Source: Candidatus Nitrosopumilus sp. (GTDB lineage Archaea > Thermoproteota > Nitrososphaeria > Nitrososphaerales > Nitrosopumilaceae). Taken from it: a DNA stretch of 52,341 nt. A program made the translations under genes and the position numbers. Location of the stretch: the NCBI GenBank assembly GCA_008080815.1, contig VMDM01000042.1, forward strand, positions 1 to 52,341, in the 5' to 3' direction. This document shows, piece after piece, positions 24,457 through 33,010 of this stretch; within the stretch, counting starts at the first letter, position 1, and every line of letters begins with the position of its first letter. The notes under the pieces are model-generated. The model saw only the letters and a list, made by a program, of their open reading frames with translations. It did no database searches and had not been told where the DNA came from.

Positions 24457-25362
24457 ATGAATAGTATTGATGCATTTGAAAATGAAATCCATCTTCAAAA
24501 AAAACTATTGAAGTCATTTGTACCTCATAAACAACTGACAGCAAATATACAAAAAAATTCTATCTTTACAGGGAGCGGTGATTCACTTGTCTCATCAATG
24601 CTTGCCGAATCATTTTCTAATTCAATGGTACGTGCTTTTGATCCTCTTGATTTGCTTCAAAATTCGAGTCTTTTTTTCAAAAAAAGAATCTTCCTAGTAT
24701 CAATTTCAGGCAAAACTATTACCAATATTCGATTAGCGAAATTATCAAAAAAATCCATTGCTATTACTTCCAATCCTCAGAGTACACTTGCCAAAGTCTC
24801 AAAGAAAGTCATTCATTTAGAATTTGAAAATAGTGGAATTTTTACTGGTGGTACAATCTCATTTTTAGCAAGTGCTCTTTCATGTATTTCACTTGTAAAA
24901 AAATTCAATACTTTACAGTTTTCTAAATTATTTGAACTGGCAAAAAATGACTCTAAAAAGATAAAATTATCAAAACGTATTTTCATTTTGGGAAATTTCC
25001 ATACCTATCCAATTTCAATATATTTTGCAGCAAAATTCTATGAGTTACTTGGAACCCCTGTAAATTATTCAAGAATAGAGCAGTTCTCTCACATGGAATT
25101 GTTTTCAATCTCTAAAGGTGACACCGTTATTATCTTGGATAATCGAAATTCACACAATAATGCTTTGGTAAAAAAACTCAAAAAAAATGGAATTTGCGTC
25201 TTTCAAACAAATCTGCCTAGATCAAAATTAGGGCAGGTAATCTATTCTATTTTTCTTTCACAATTTGTGGTTTTAAATGAGGCAAAAAGAAAAAATAAAA
25301 AAGAATGTCATTTCATCACTTCAAAAAAAATTCGTCAAGTAAGTAATGATATGATCTATTGA
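24457..25362 (+). CDS. SIS-domain sugar-phosphate isomerase-like protein
   Basis: A 301-residue protein with two SIS (sugar isomerase) modules. NSIFTGSGDSLVSSMLAE and RIFLVSISGKTITNIRLA match the first module's phosphosugar-binding Gly/Ser loops; KRIFILGNFHTYPISIYFAAKFYELLGTP and GDTVIILDNRNSH resemble the second. The group includes the isomerase half of GlmS and bifunctional PGI/PMI. The catalytic Glu pattern of PGI/PMI is not clear, so the exact reaction is not assigned. The ATG is 25 bases after a TATA box. EF-2 follows after 46 bases. Confidence 0.75.
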   Translation: MNSIDAFENEIHLQKKLLKSFVPHKQLTANIQKNSIFTGSGDSLVSSMLAESFSNSMVRAFDPLDLLQNSSLFFKKRIFLVSISGKTITNIRLAKLSKKSIAITSNPQSTLAKVSKKVIHLEFENSGIFTGGTISFLASALSCISLVKKFNTLQFSKLFELAKNDSKKIKLSKRIFILGNFHTYPISIYFAAKFYELLGTPVNYSRIEQFSHMELFSISKGDTVIILDNRNSHNNALVKKLKKNGICVFQTNLPRSKLGQVIYSIFLSQFVVLNEAKRKNKKECHFITSKKIRQVSNDMIY

Positions 25363-25408
25363 CAATCAAAGGCTAAGATTTAATACCTGAATCCAAAGGT
25401 TTTCGAAT

Positions 25409-27601
25409 ATGGCAAAATTCAAGTCCACAACTGAGGTATTGAAGATTATCAAGAACAAAGATAACATTAGAAATTTTGGTGTTATTGCTCACGTGGATCA
25501 TGGTAAAACAACCATGAGTGACAGCCTTTTGGCTTATTCTGGAATTATTGCTCCATCTGCCGCTGGAAAAGCATTGGCAATGGATTTTGACAAAGAAGAA
25601 CAACAAAGAGGTATTACAATTTACCAAGCAAATGTTACCTTGCTCTTTAATCAGAAAGATCAAGAATATGTAATTAACATGATTGATACTCCTGGACACG
25701 TTGACTTTAGTGGTAGAGTCATTCGTAGTTTAAGGGCAATTGATGGTGCAGTAGTTGTTTGTGATGCTGTTGAAGGTATCATGACTCAAACTGAGACTGT
25801 AACTAGAATGGCACTTGAGGAGAGAGTCAGACCTGTATTATTCATTAACAAGGTTGATAGATTAATCAAAGAACTAAGATTAACTCCTGAGAAAATGCAA
25901 GCTCAATTGGCAGAAGTCGTCTCCAACTTTAATCAACTAGTAGAGACTTATGCTGAACCTGAATACCGAGAAAAATGGAAGGTAAGTATCCAGGACGCAA
26001 GTGTTACTTTTGGTTCTGCAAAAGATAGATGGGCAATTAATGTAGATATTATGAAAGAGAGAGGAATCACATTCAAAGATGTAATTGATGCATATCAAAA
26101 TGAAAAAGTTGCTGATTTAGTTGAAAAAGCACCATTGGCTGATGCAGTTTTGGGAATGGTTGTTAAACATCATCCAGCACCAAAAGATGCAGTCAAGTAT
26201 AGAATTCCACAAATTTGGAAAGGTGATTTAGAATCTGATGTTGGAAAAGCATTGTTAGCATGTAGTGATGATGGTCCAACAATAATGATGGTAGTAAACA
26301 TGGTATTAGATCCTGCAGCAGGTCCTGTTGCAATTGGAAGATTATTTTCTGGAACTATCAAAGATGGACAAACAATTCAAATCATTGATGGAAATAGAGA
26401 AGCAAGAATTCAATCAGTAAACTTTTTCATGGGTAACCAAAGAGAACAAGTTTCTGAATTAGGTGCAGGAAATATTCCAGCATTACTGGGATTAACTGAA
26501 TGCAGAGCAGGAAATACACTATCAACTGTAAAAGGAATTCCAGTCTTTGAAGGTGTAAAATATGTATCAGAACCAGTTGTTCAAATTGCAATTGAACCAA
26601 AACATCCTAAAGATTTACCAAAATTAGTAGAGATTCTAAAACAATTAACTATTGAAGATCCAAACTTGATTGTAAAAATCGATGAGGAAAGTGGAGAAAC
26701 ATTAGTTGCTGGAATGGGTGTACTTCATTTGGATGTTGCAACCCACAGAATTCAAGATGCAAAATGTGAAATTGTCACATCTGAACCATTAATCAACTAT
26801 AGAGAAACTGTAAAGGGCAATTGTGAACCAATCATGTCAAAATCACCAAATAGACATAACAAGATTTTCATGAAGGTAGAACCTTTAGAGCCAAAAATTG
26901 CTCACATGCTTAGAACTGGTGAAATCAGTGACATGAAAGATAAGAAACTTGTTGCAGATTTGCTCAAACAACAAGGTTGGGATACTGATACAATTAAGAG
27001 AGTAATGAAATTTGATTCACGTGGAAATGTAATGATCAATGGAACCAAAGGTGTACAATTTGTACAGGAATCAACTGATTCTATCAACTCTGGTTTTGAT
27101 GAAGTAATGAAAGAAGGTCCTCTATGTAAAGAACAAATGAGAGACTGTAAATTCACATTTACTCACTTTGTTCCTCATGAAGACACTGCTCACAGAGGTT
27201 TGTCTCAATTAGGACCTGCTTCAAGAAGAGCATGTATGGGTGCATTACTAAGTGCAGGAACTACAATTCTTGAACCAATGTTGGCAATTGAAGTTCGTGT
27301 TCCTACTGACTTGGTAGGTAATGTTGCAACAGTTCTTTCAGGAAAACGTGGAAAAGTTTTGGACATGCAACAAAAGGGTGCAAGCAGTATTGTAATTGGT
27401 GAGGTACCTGCATCAGAAACATTTACCTTATCTGAAGAAATGAGAGGACAAACTGCAGGACGTGCAACATGGAACACCTCATTCAAAGCATGGACTGAAA
27501 TTCCAAAATCAATGATTGGTGGACAAATCAATGAAATCCGAAAGAGAAAAGGATTATCTCCAGAACCACCAACTGCCAATGAATTCATTGACAAAGAATA
27601 G
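25409..27601 (+). CDS. fusA: Translation elongation factor EF-2
   Basis: Archaeal EF-2, 730 residues, the GTPase that moves the ribosome along mRNA. G1 is AHVDHGKTT (A27-T35), G3 is DTPGH (D93-H97) and G4 is NKVD (N147-D150). The diphthamide loop reads HEDTAHRGLSQLGPASRR; the His to be modified is H595. Compared with the usual archaeal H-R-G-P-A-Q the flanking residues are changed. Codon usage in the middle of the gene is regular, with many CCA, GGA and GCA codons, as expected for a highly expressed gene. A TATA-like AGATTTAATAC lies about 30 bases upstream. Confidence 0.96.
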   Translation: MAKFKSTTEVLKIIKNKDNIRNFGVIAHVDHGKTTMSDSLLAYSGIIAPSAAGKALAMDFDKEEQQRGITIYQANVTLLFNQKDQEYVINMIDTPGHVDFSGRVIRSLRAIDGAVVVCDAVEGIMTQTETVTRMALEERVRPVLFINKVDRLIKELRLTPEKMQAQLAEVVSNFNQLVETYAEPEYREKWKVSIQDASVTFGSAKDRWAINVDIMKERGITFKDVIDAYQNEKVADLVEKAPLADAVLGMVVKHHPAPKDAVKYRIPQIWKGDLESDVGKALLACSDDGPTIMMVVNMVLDPAAGPVAIGRLFSGTIKDGQTIQIIDGNREARIQSVNFFMGNQREQVSELGAGNIPALLGLTECRAGNTLSTVKGIPVFEGVKYVSEPVVQIAIEPKHPKDLPKLVEILKQLTIEDPNLIVKIDEESGETLVAGMGVLHLDVATHRIQDAKCEIVTSEPLINYRETVKGNCEPIMSKSPNRHNKIFMKVEPLEPKIAHMLRTGEISDMKDKKLVADLLKQQGWDTDTIKRVMKFDSRGNVMINGTKGVQFVQESTDSINSGFDEVMKEGPLCKEQMRDCKFTFTHFVPHEDTAHRGLSQLGPASRRACMGALLSAGTTILEPMLAIEVRVPTDLVGNVATVLSGKRGKVLDMQQKGASSIVIGEVPASETFTLSEEMRGQTAGRATWNTSFKAWTEIPKSMIGGQINEIRKRKGLSPEPPTANEFIDKE

Positions 27602-27607
27602 ATTTTT

Positions 27608-27736
27608 TCAAATTAAATTTTCTTCTGAATTTTGATTAGCCTCTTTTCGTCTTTTTATCCACAATGAAATTCCACCTGCTGCCATAACTGTCAGAATGAT
27701 TATTCCCATGATCTGTAATTCGACTGAATAAAGCAA
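27608..27736 (-). CDS. 42-residue single-span membrane microprotein
   Basis: TTG start at 27736 and TGA at 27608. The product begins MLYSVELQIMG, crosses the membrane once (IIILTVMAAGGISLWI) and ends in a charged tail starting KRRKE. The basic patch after the span places the tail in the cytoplasm. A TTTAAAA element about 25 bases upstream supports a leaderless start; ATG at codon 10 is the alternative. The stop lies six bases from that of the convergent EF-2 gene. The hydrophobic/charged pattern makes coding likely; function unknown. Confidence 0.62.
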   Translation of the reverse strand: MLYSVELQIMGIIILTVMAAGGISLWIKRRKEANQNSEENLI

Positions 27737-27830
27737 TATTCATCTTGGATTCATTTTTTTAAAAAAACCTAACTGAATCGATCAAATAGTTGAAAATTAG
27801 CTATATTAGAACCCATATCCAATAATCATC

Positions 27831-28922
27831 GTGATCTCTGCCTCTGAAATAAAAAAAATTGTTAAAAATTACTCTGATGTTAAGATTGGAGTTTTGGGTA
27901 GTCATTCCGCACTAGAGATTATGGATGGTGCCAAAGATGAAAATTTTCAAACTCATGTATTTTGTCAAAAAGGCAGAGAGGGACCTTATCAGCGATTCAA
28001 TAGAATTTCTGATGAAATCACAGTTTTACCTAAATTCAAGGATATGGCTTCAGCAAAAATCCAAAAACAACTTCGTGATTCAAACACAATAATTGTCCCA
28101 CATCGTTCCCTGACTGTTTATCTTGGATACAAAACTATTGAAAATTCTTTCAAGGTTCCAATTTTTGGAAATAGAAAACTTTTCCAAGCAGAAGAACGAA
28201 GTGCAAAAAAAGGTCAGTACTATCTTTTAGAAAAAGCTCGAATAAAATATCCGAAAATTTTCAAGGATCCTAAAAGTATTAACCGTCCCTGCATTGTCAA
28301 GGTTCAAGAAAAAAATAGACCTCTAGAGCGAGCATTCTTTACAGTTTCTTCATACAAGGATTACGTTGAAAAATCTGAAGCAAAAATCAAGCAGGGTGTG
28401 ATTGCAAGAAAAGATTTAGAAAAAGCAAGTATTGAGGAATTGGCAATTGGAACATACATGAATTTTAATTTCTTTCATACTCCAATCTCTGATCAAGTAG
28501 ATTTCATTGGAATTGAAAGAAGACTACAGACAAACATTCATGATTACAATGCTTTACCTGCAAAACAACAACTAGACATTGATATTGATTTACAAAATAT
28601 TGAAGTTGGACATACTCCTGCAAGTATTCGAGAATCACTTTTGGAAAAAGTTTTGAAAATGGGTGACAAGTTTGTATCTGCTGTCAAAAAAGAATATGCA
28701 CCAGGAATAATTGGTCCATTTTCTCTTCAAAGTGTTATTACAAAAGATCTTGAACTGGTTGTTTATGATGTTTCATTAAGAGTTCCTGGTAATCCAATTG
28801 TTGCAACTACATCTCCGTACACAAAATACCAATATGGACAAACATTTGGTGTTGGACGAAGAATTGCTATGGAAATTAGAAGAGCAATAGATGAAGACCG
28901 ATTAGATGAAATCGTAACATAG
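27831..28922 (+). CDS. purP: FAICAR synthetase PurP
   Basis: ATP-grasp enzyme that formylates AICAR with formate and ATP, the archaeal replacement for the transformylase of PurH. 363 residues from a GTG start, typical length. Features include VKIGVLGSHSALEIMDGAKDE at the N terminus, the FGNRKLFQAEERS region, GTYMNFNFFHTPI and the C-terminal GNPIVATTSPYTKYQYG segment. It lies 16 kb from the other pur genes of this window and appears to be a single-gene transcript. The inosinicase (PurO) is not seen. Confidence 0.93.
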   Translation: MISASEIKKIVKNYSDVKIGVLGSHSALEIMDGAKDENFQTHVFCQKGREGPYQRFNRISDEITVLPKFKDMASAKIQKQLRDSNTIIVPHRSLTVYLGYKTIENSFKVPIFGNRKLFQAEERSAKKGQYYLLEKARIKYPKIFKDPKSINRPCIVKVQEKNRPLERAFFTVSSYKDYVEKSEAKIKQGVIARKDLEKASIEELAIGTYMNFNFFHTPISDQVDFIGIERRLQTNIHDYNALPAKQQLDIDIDLQNIEVGHTPASIRESLLEKVLKMGDKFVSAVKKEYAPGIIGPFSLQSVITKDLELVVYDVSLRVPGNPIVATTSPYTKYQYGQTFGVGRRIAMEIRRAIDEDRLDEIVT

Positions 28923-28940
28923 TTACAAGAAAATTTAAAG

Positions 28941-29060
28941 GCGTAACCCCCGTAATTGCAGAACTTTTGAGAGATTCCCTCTCTTTTTCAAGCATTGCTT
29001 GAAGCCTTTTTACGTTCTGCGAGGTTACGCAAATTATTCGTTAGAAATTGCAACTAACGA
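28941..29060. ncRNA. Candidate structured RNA, unassigned
   Basis: A highly self-complementary stretch with no good ORF. GCGTAACC (28941-28948) pairs perfectly with 29023-29030; GCAGAAC (28958-28964) pairs perfectly with 29014-29020, extended by T-A and T-G pairs so that both helices stack with a seven-base bulge on the 5' side. Inside lie two hairpins: GAGAG/CTCTC (28969-28973, 28979-28983) and TTCAAGC/GCTTGAA (28987-28993, 28997-29003). A further hairpin TCGTTAG/CTAACGA (29038-29044, 29054-29060) follows. Strand is open: a minus-strand TATA-like element at about 29065-29075 and T-rich 3' end favour minus, the G-T pairs favour plus. It matches no tRNA, 5S, SRP or RNase P RNA that I know; a small inverted-repeat element is the alternative. 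Confidence 0.55.
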
Positions 29061-29204
29061 CATTAATTATTATAAGATGATGCTATATTTAAGATTTTAA
29101 TCTAATAATTACAATAAATTAGATAAATTTTGAAATATTTTCATAATGGCATTAGTAAAAAAAATATCCTCTAAATTCTGAAATAATTTGGTAATTGGCT
29201 AGAT

Positions 29205-29239
29205 TGAGAAATATGTTGAATACTCAACATCATGTCTCA
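29205..29239. promoter_or_regulatory. Nested inverted repeat upstream of a Cys-rich gene
   Basis: ATGTTGA (29213-29219), four bases, then TCAACAT (29224-29230), enclosed by TGAGA (29205-29209) and TCTCA (29235-29239). It lies just upstream of the TATA-like ATAATTAAAC of the gene starting at 29268, a position suited to an activator or repressor site. Confidence 0.45.
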
Positions 29240-29267
29240 AATAATTAAACGGTTTGATGTTTGAGAG

Positions 29268-29588
29268 ATGATTGCTGGATGCCAATTTACCAAAACAACT
29301 AATTGCTCAAATGGGACAAAAAGTCACATGACAAAAAGCATCTTCATTAAAGAAATAATCACAATTCATAGACTGCCAAAATTATGCCCTTCATGTCAAA
29401 AAGAAGATAGACTTATTGATCCAAAAATAAGAGAGGAACGCTCATCTGGAAAAACAATTTTGTGTACTAGATGTGAATCACTCATTGTTGAAACTACCTT
29501 TAATCTAAAACAAGTCGAACTAACTTCATTAGTAGATGATAATATTTTACTCAAAGAACCACATTTGATTAGAAAAGTTACTTACTAG
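29268..29588 (+). CDS. Zinc-ribbon-like protein
   Basis: A 106-residue soluble protein. CPSC...CTRC about 30 residues apart forms a probable zinc ribbon in the middle; two more cysteines occur near the N terminus. The ATG at 29268 has an A/T-rich element (ATAATTAAAC) about 25 bases upstream; an internal ATG at codon 22 would remove the first two cysteines and is an alternative. The 3' end overlaps the convergent neighbour by 11 bases. No family recognised. The nested inverted repeat before it suggests regulated expression. Confidence 0.68.
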   Translation: MIAGCQFTKTTNCSNGTKSHMTKSIFIKEIITIHRLPKLCPSCQKEDRLIDPKIREERSSGKTILCTRCESLIVETTFNLKQVELTSLVDDNILLKEPHLIRKVTY

Positions 29589-29826
29589 AGTCTTTTAATA
29601 ATTCCTCAATTACATATGTTCTAACAATTGAGTATTCCCATTCTCTAAGATTTGAATTGATACACTCTTCTTTTATTATTAATCCTGCAATCCCTGTACT
29701 CCAAAAATGTCTCTGAGGATCATATACCTCAATTATCTTACTGCGTTTTTTTACTTTGATTGCCCCATGACATCTTTGAATAACTCTAGTTGCAGTTTGT
29801 CTGTAAATTTTTTCAAGATTTACCAT
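29578..29826 (-). CDS. Hypothetical small basic protein
   Basis: An 82-residue protein with a basic N-terminal helix (LEKIYRQTATRVIQRCHGAIKVKKRSK) and an amphipathic C-terminal half (REWEYSIVRTYVIEELLKD). No membrane span. The family is not recognised. It converges on and overlaps the zinc-ribbon-like gene. The 148 bases beyond its start contain no further supported gene. Confidence 0.65.
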   Translation of the reverse strand: MVNLEKIYRQTATRVIQRCHGAIKVKKRSKIIEVYDPQRHFWSTGIAGLIIKEECINSNLREWEYSIVRTYVIEELLKDSSK

Positions 29827-29974
29827 GAGAAAAGTTAGATTATTTGTATCAAAAATCTTTCTACACCATTCAATAAGAATATAGTATAGAAATTCAAAAA
29901 TATTCTGCTGATGATTAACCCTAAACTAAGCTATGTCTGAAATAGTGATGAGTTTGCCGAATTATGAAGCCAAT

Positions 29975-30382
29975 TTACATTGATTTGTGAACCACATTAA
30001 CAATCATTGATAATGGTGGAGATAACGCCTCTGGATTATCAATGCTTTCCCAAACAAATACCTCTATTTTGTATGTGCCAGGTTCTGATGGTGTCCATGA
30101 TTGTGCCGGAGAAAATGCCTGTTTTGGTGATAATTGCCCTGTCAACCATGACAGTGAAACTACCACTCGATTTTCATCAGTCACTTGAGTAATGTAGGCA
30201 AAATTTTGAATAACTTCTTGACCATTTTTAATATCTGAAACTATCATTATTTGTTCATCCACAAAATGTGTTTTTGTTGATGAATTAATTTCTGCATCAA
30301 TTTCACCAAATGCAGTGCCTACAATTGGAACAATTAAAAGAAATAATAGAATCTTTAACATCACAAATTGTATAAATCTCAT
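29975..30382 (-). CDS. Secreted beta-sandwich-like protein
   Basis: A 135-residue protein with a signal peptide (basic start, then LLFLLIVPIVGTAFG, cleavage likely near residue 25). The mature part is strand-rich (VDEQIMIVSDIKNGQEVIQNFAYITQV, GTYKIEVFVWESID) and ends in a strand, like an Ig/fibronectin-type fold. W-T-P-x-x-P-G-T-Y-K-I-x-V-F-V-W is a pattern seen in cell-surface proteins of this lineage. It is probably exported by Sec and sits on the outside. Function unknown. Confidence 0.75.
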   Translation of the reverse strand: MRFIQFVMLKILLFLLIVPIVGTAFGEIDAEINSSTKTHFVDEQIMIVSDIKNGQEVIQNFAYITQVTDENRVVVSLSWLTGQLSPKQAFSPAQSWTPSEPGTYKIEVFVWESIDNPEALSPPLSMIVNVVHKSM

Positions 30383-30399
30383 TAATATTTAATTTAACA

Positions 30400-30597
30400 T
30401 TGACCACCCTTCCAAAAAATTTTCCCGAATACATACTAATGTATAAAAATTTAAAACATGAAATCAAAATTCTTGAAAATACTTCTGGTGATGATTTTTC
30501 AGAAAATGAACATAAAATTTTACTTTACAAAAAAGAATTATCTAAAATCGTAGAAAAATTCCCAGAAAATTTCTTTGAAAATTACTTGGATGAGTAA
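30400..30597 (+). CDS. Hypothetical small helical protein
   Basis: A 65-residue charged, helical protein from a TTG start, supported by a TGTATAAAT element about 31 bases upstream; an ATG at codon 14 is the alternative. It is divergent from the secreted-protein gene with 17 bases between starts, so their promoters overlap. Its stop abuts the convergent nuclease-domain gene. Family unknown. Confidence 0.6.
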   Translation: MTTLPKNFPEYILMYKNLKHEIKILENTSGDDFSENEHKILLYKKELSKIVEKFPENFFENYLDE

Positions 30598-30600
30598 TCT

Positions 30601-31032
30601 CTAAGCTTCCACACTTTCTTTTAAAAGATTTTTTCTGACCAATATTGGAATTTTATAAAATGCTGCAAGAGCAACTGCATCTGATGCTCTGTAATTTCTT
30701 AAAACCATGTCTTTTTTTCCAGTAAAGTAAAGATTGGCTCTTAGAACTTCCCCACTTTCATAAATTTTTACTTTGACCAAAACTAACTCATTTTCTTCAC
30801 AAATCTCTTCAATCATTTTGTAAATTGATGGGGCTTGATCACTTTCAGGTTCTGTAAAACTAGAGATATGTTTTGCAACTTCTCCTGAAAATGCTCGCAT
30901 GTGAAACTCTTTTCCACTGTCGGATTTCAAAAGAATCATTCCTTCTACTGCATAGGGATCCACAAAACCAACATAATCAATTTTCACAGATTCATAGTCT
31001 TTTTCTTGAGCCTGATCAATATCCATATTCAT
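30601..31032 (-). CDS. Bifunctional-nuclease (BFN/DUF151) domain protein
   Basis: A 143-residue protein with one BFN domain. The pattern KIDYVGFVDPYAVEGMILLKSDSGKEFHMRAFSGEVAKHI, then VLVKVKIYESGEVLRANLYFTGKKD, then the RASDAVALAAFYKIPILVRKNLL ending is diagnostic. Family members include plant nucleases acting on RNA and DNA, and many bacterial and archaeal proteins of unknown role. Metal-binding acidic residues are distributed as in the family. Likely a single-gene unit. Confidence 0.87.
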   Translation of the reverse strand: MNMDIDQAQEKDYESVKIDYVGFVDPYAVEGMILLKSDSGKEFHMRAFSGEVAKHISSFTEPESDQAPSIYKMIEEICEENELVLVKVKIYESGEVLRANLYFTGKKDMVLRNYRASDAVALAAFYKIPILVRKNLLKESVEA

Positions 31033-31174
31033 GGAAAACTTGACATTCAGCGCTTATAAAGATAGCAAATTTTAAAGATCATAAAAAATGATCCAAGTTT
31101 ATGGAGAACTTGCATCTGACAAAAATTCAACTAAAACCCAAATTATTTAAAATGCCGATTTATGGGAAAGCTTA

Positions 31175-32989
31175 ATGTCTACAAATCCTGAAAGATCTGT
31201 TTCATATGTTTTGAACAGATATGTCACTGAATATATGGACAAAGATGTTTTGATTTTAAATCAAAATACTCTGACTCGAGAAGCCGCCAGAATGCTTCAA
31301 CATTATGAAACTGATGACATTATTGTAACAGATGAAAATAAAAATCCGGTAGGAATTGTGACTGATGAAGATATTATCAGCAAAGTAAGTGATGTTGCAG
31401 TTTATGCTGAAGCAACTACTTTGAAAGATATTATGACTACTCCTTTGATTACTATAAACGAAAAAGCAACTCTTCAGGATGCTCTTCATAAGATGCGAGA
31501 TAATCACATTAGAAAATTACCAATTATTTCAAGAAAAAATGAAATTCTTGGAATGATCTTTCAGACAAAAATAGCAAATATTATTCGTGATGCTACTGCC
31601 ACATCTCCTAGACTTCTTAGCCCCCCTGTTAAAGCAGTTTTAGGAAATCTTGGATTTGTTTTACAATTTGCAGGTGTTTTACTTTTGGTTCCGGCAATTG
31701 TTGCAACCATTTTAGAAGATACTACAACTGCAACTGGAATTTATCTTACTACTGTATTGTTGTTGGTAACTGGATTCTTTCTTAATTCATATGGTGAAAA
31801 GGCGTCACTTAATTTACAACAAGCATCCATTTTGGTATTCTCTAGTCTGTTTTTGTTGACGCTATTTGGTACAGTGCCGTATTTCTATGTCTTGCCCTCT
31901 GATGAAACAACTATTGAACAATTTTCAAATGCATTTTTTTCTAGTGCTGCAGGATTCACTACTGGTGGTATTTCCCTATTTGATGAGCCTGAAAATTTAT
32001 CTCAAAGTTTCACTTTCTTTAGAAGTTATACTCAATTAGTAGGTGGAATGAGTTTCATTTATTTGGTAATAACTGCATTCTATCCTGAATCAAAATTACA
32101 ATCAATGCGTGGTTTTATCTCTGGTAGAACATTACACATGAAAGAATTGTTTTTAACAATTACAATTATCTTTGCAGTTTACATTATTATCGTTGCAATA
32201 TTGTTGTATTTCTTTGGTGAACGAAACATCATTGATAATTTTTCATTGGCAATGAGTACACTTGCCACTGGGGGATTTTTACCAACATCTACTATCTTGA
32301 GTGATTTACTATGGCAAGAACATGTGATTTTGATTGGTGCTATGATTCTGGGCGCTTTACCATTTACATTTCATTATGCATTTGTGAGGAAAAAATTCCT
32401 TGCTCCAAAACTTGGAAAAGAGGTATTGGCATATTTTGCAATTCTGGCAGGAGGGACGTTGTTGTTTATCGCATCAAGCGGTTTAGATCCTATGGAGGGC
32501 GTATTTTATTCAGTTTCTGCTAGTACAACTGCTGGATTGCAATCCGAAAGCCTGTCTGAATTAAATGCTGCTGCCCACACAATTTTGATAATTTTGATGT
32601 TTATTGGAGGTTGTGGATTTTCTACTGCTGGTGGTTTGAAGGTGTTTAGATTATTCACTCTAAAAGATTCTCGACAATTCTTTTCAAAAGTAAAACGTGC
32701 TGAATTATCAAAACAAACAAAAAAAGAACTGACATCAACACTTATCATAATAATTCTATTTCCAGCGATTGCTGCCCTTACCGGTCTTCATTTGTCAATT
32801 ATTGAAGATGTTTCATTTGAAAATGCATTTTTTGAAGGAGTTGGAGTAATTACCACTGGAGGTTTATCTGCAGATGTAATTGACATTCACACTGACTCTG
32901 CAACAAAAATCGTCTTGGGCTTTTTGATGATTTTTGGTCGATTGGAAATAATTGCAATTCTGTATATTTTCGTGCCTAAATTAAGTTAG
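31175..32989 (+). CDS. CBS-domain/TrkH potassium transporter fusion
   Basis: A 604-residue potassium-uptake protein. Residues about 15-140 form a CBS pair (ILNQNTLTREAARMLQHYETDDIIVTDENKNPVGIVTDEDII; MTTPLITINEKATLQDALHKMRDNHIRKLPII), which normally binds adenine nucleotides. The rest is a TrkH/KtrB channel unit with the four selectivity-filter loops visible as AAGFTTGG, LATGGF, STTAGL and VITTGG, and a final GRLEI. TrkH usually pairs with separate cytoplasmic TrkA/KtrA rings; here the regulatory module is fused and no trkA gene adjoins. The next gene is a membrane protein 21 bases downstream. Confidence 0.9.
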   Translation: MSTNPERSVSYVLNRYVTEYMDKDVLILNQNTLTREAARMLQHYETDDIIVTDENKNPVGIVTDEDIISKVSDVAVYAEATTLKDIMTTPLITINEKATLQDALHKMRDNHIRKLPIISRKNEILGMIFQTKIANIIRDATATSPRLLSPPVKAVLGNLGFVLQFAGVLLLVPAIVATILEDTTTATGIYLTTVLLLVTGFFLNSYGEKASLNLQQASILVFSSLFLLTLFGTVPYFYVLPSDETTIEQFSNAFFSSAAGFTTGGISLFDEPENLSQSFTFFRSYTQLVGGMSFIYLVITAFYPESKLQSMRGFISGRTLHMKELFLTITIIFAVYIIIVAILLYFFGERNIIDNFSLAMSTLATGGFLPTSTILSDLLWQEHVILIGAMILGALPFTFHYAFVRKKFLAPKLGKEVLAYFAILAGGTLLFIASSGLDPMEGVFYSVSASTTAGLQSESLSELNAAAHTILIILMFIGGCGFSTAGGLKVFRLFTLKDSRQFFSKVKRAELSKQTKKELTSTLIIIILFPAIAALTGLHLSIIEDVSFENAFFEGVGVITTGGLSADVIDIHTDSATKIVLGFLMIFGRLEIIAILYIFVPKLS

Positions 32990-33010
32990 TTAGAATTTAA
33001 ATCACTTAAT

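Noticed and set aside
28941-29030. 5S rRNA, SRP RNA, RNase P RNA or an intron-containing tRNA
   Set aside because: Length and helix order do not fit, and the T-loop and other invariant sequences are absent.
29905-29965. Possible box C/D guide RNA (TGATGA, CTGA, GTGATGA in order)
   Set aside because: Spacing between boxes is about 22 bases, not the near-12 typical of archaea, and no proper final D box follows.
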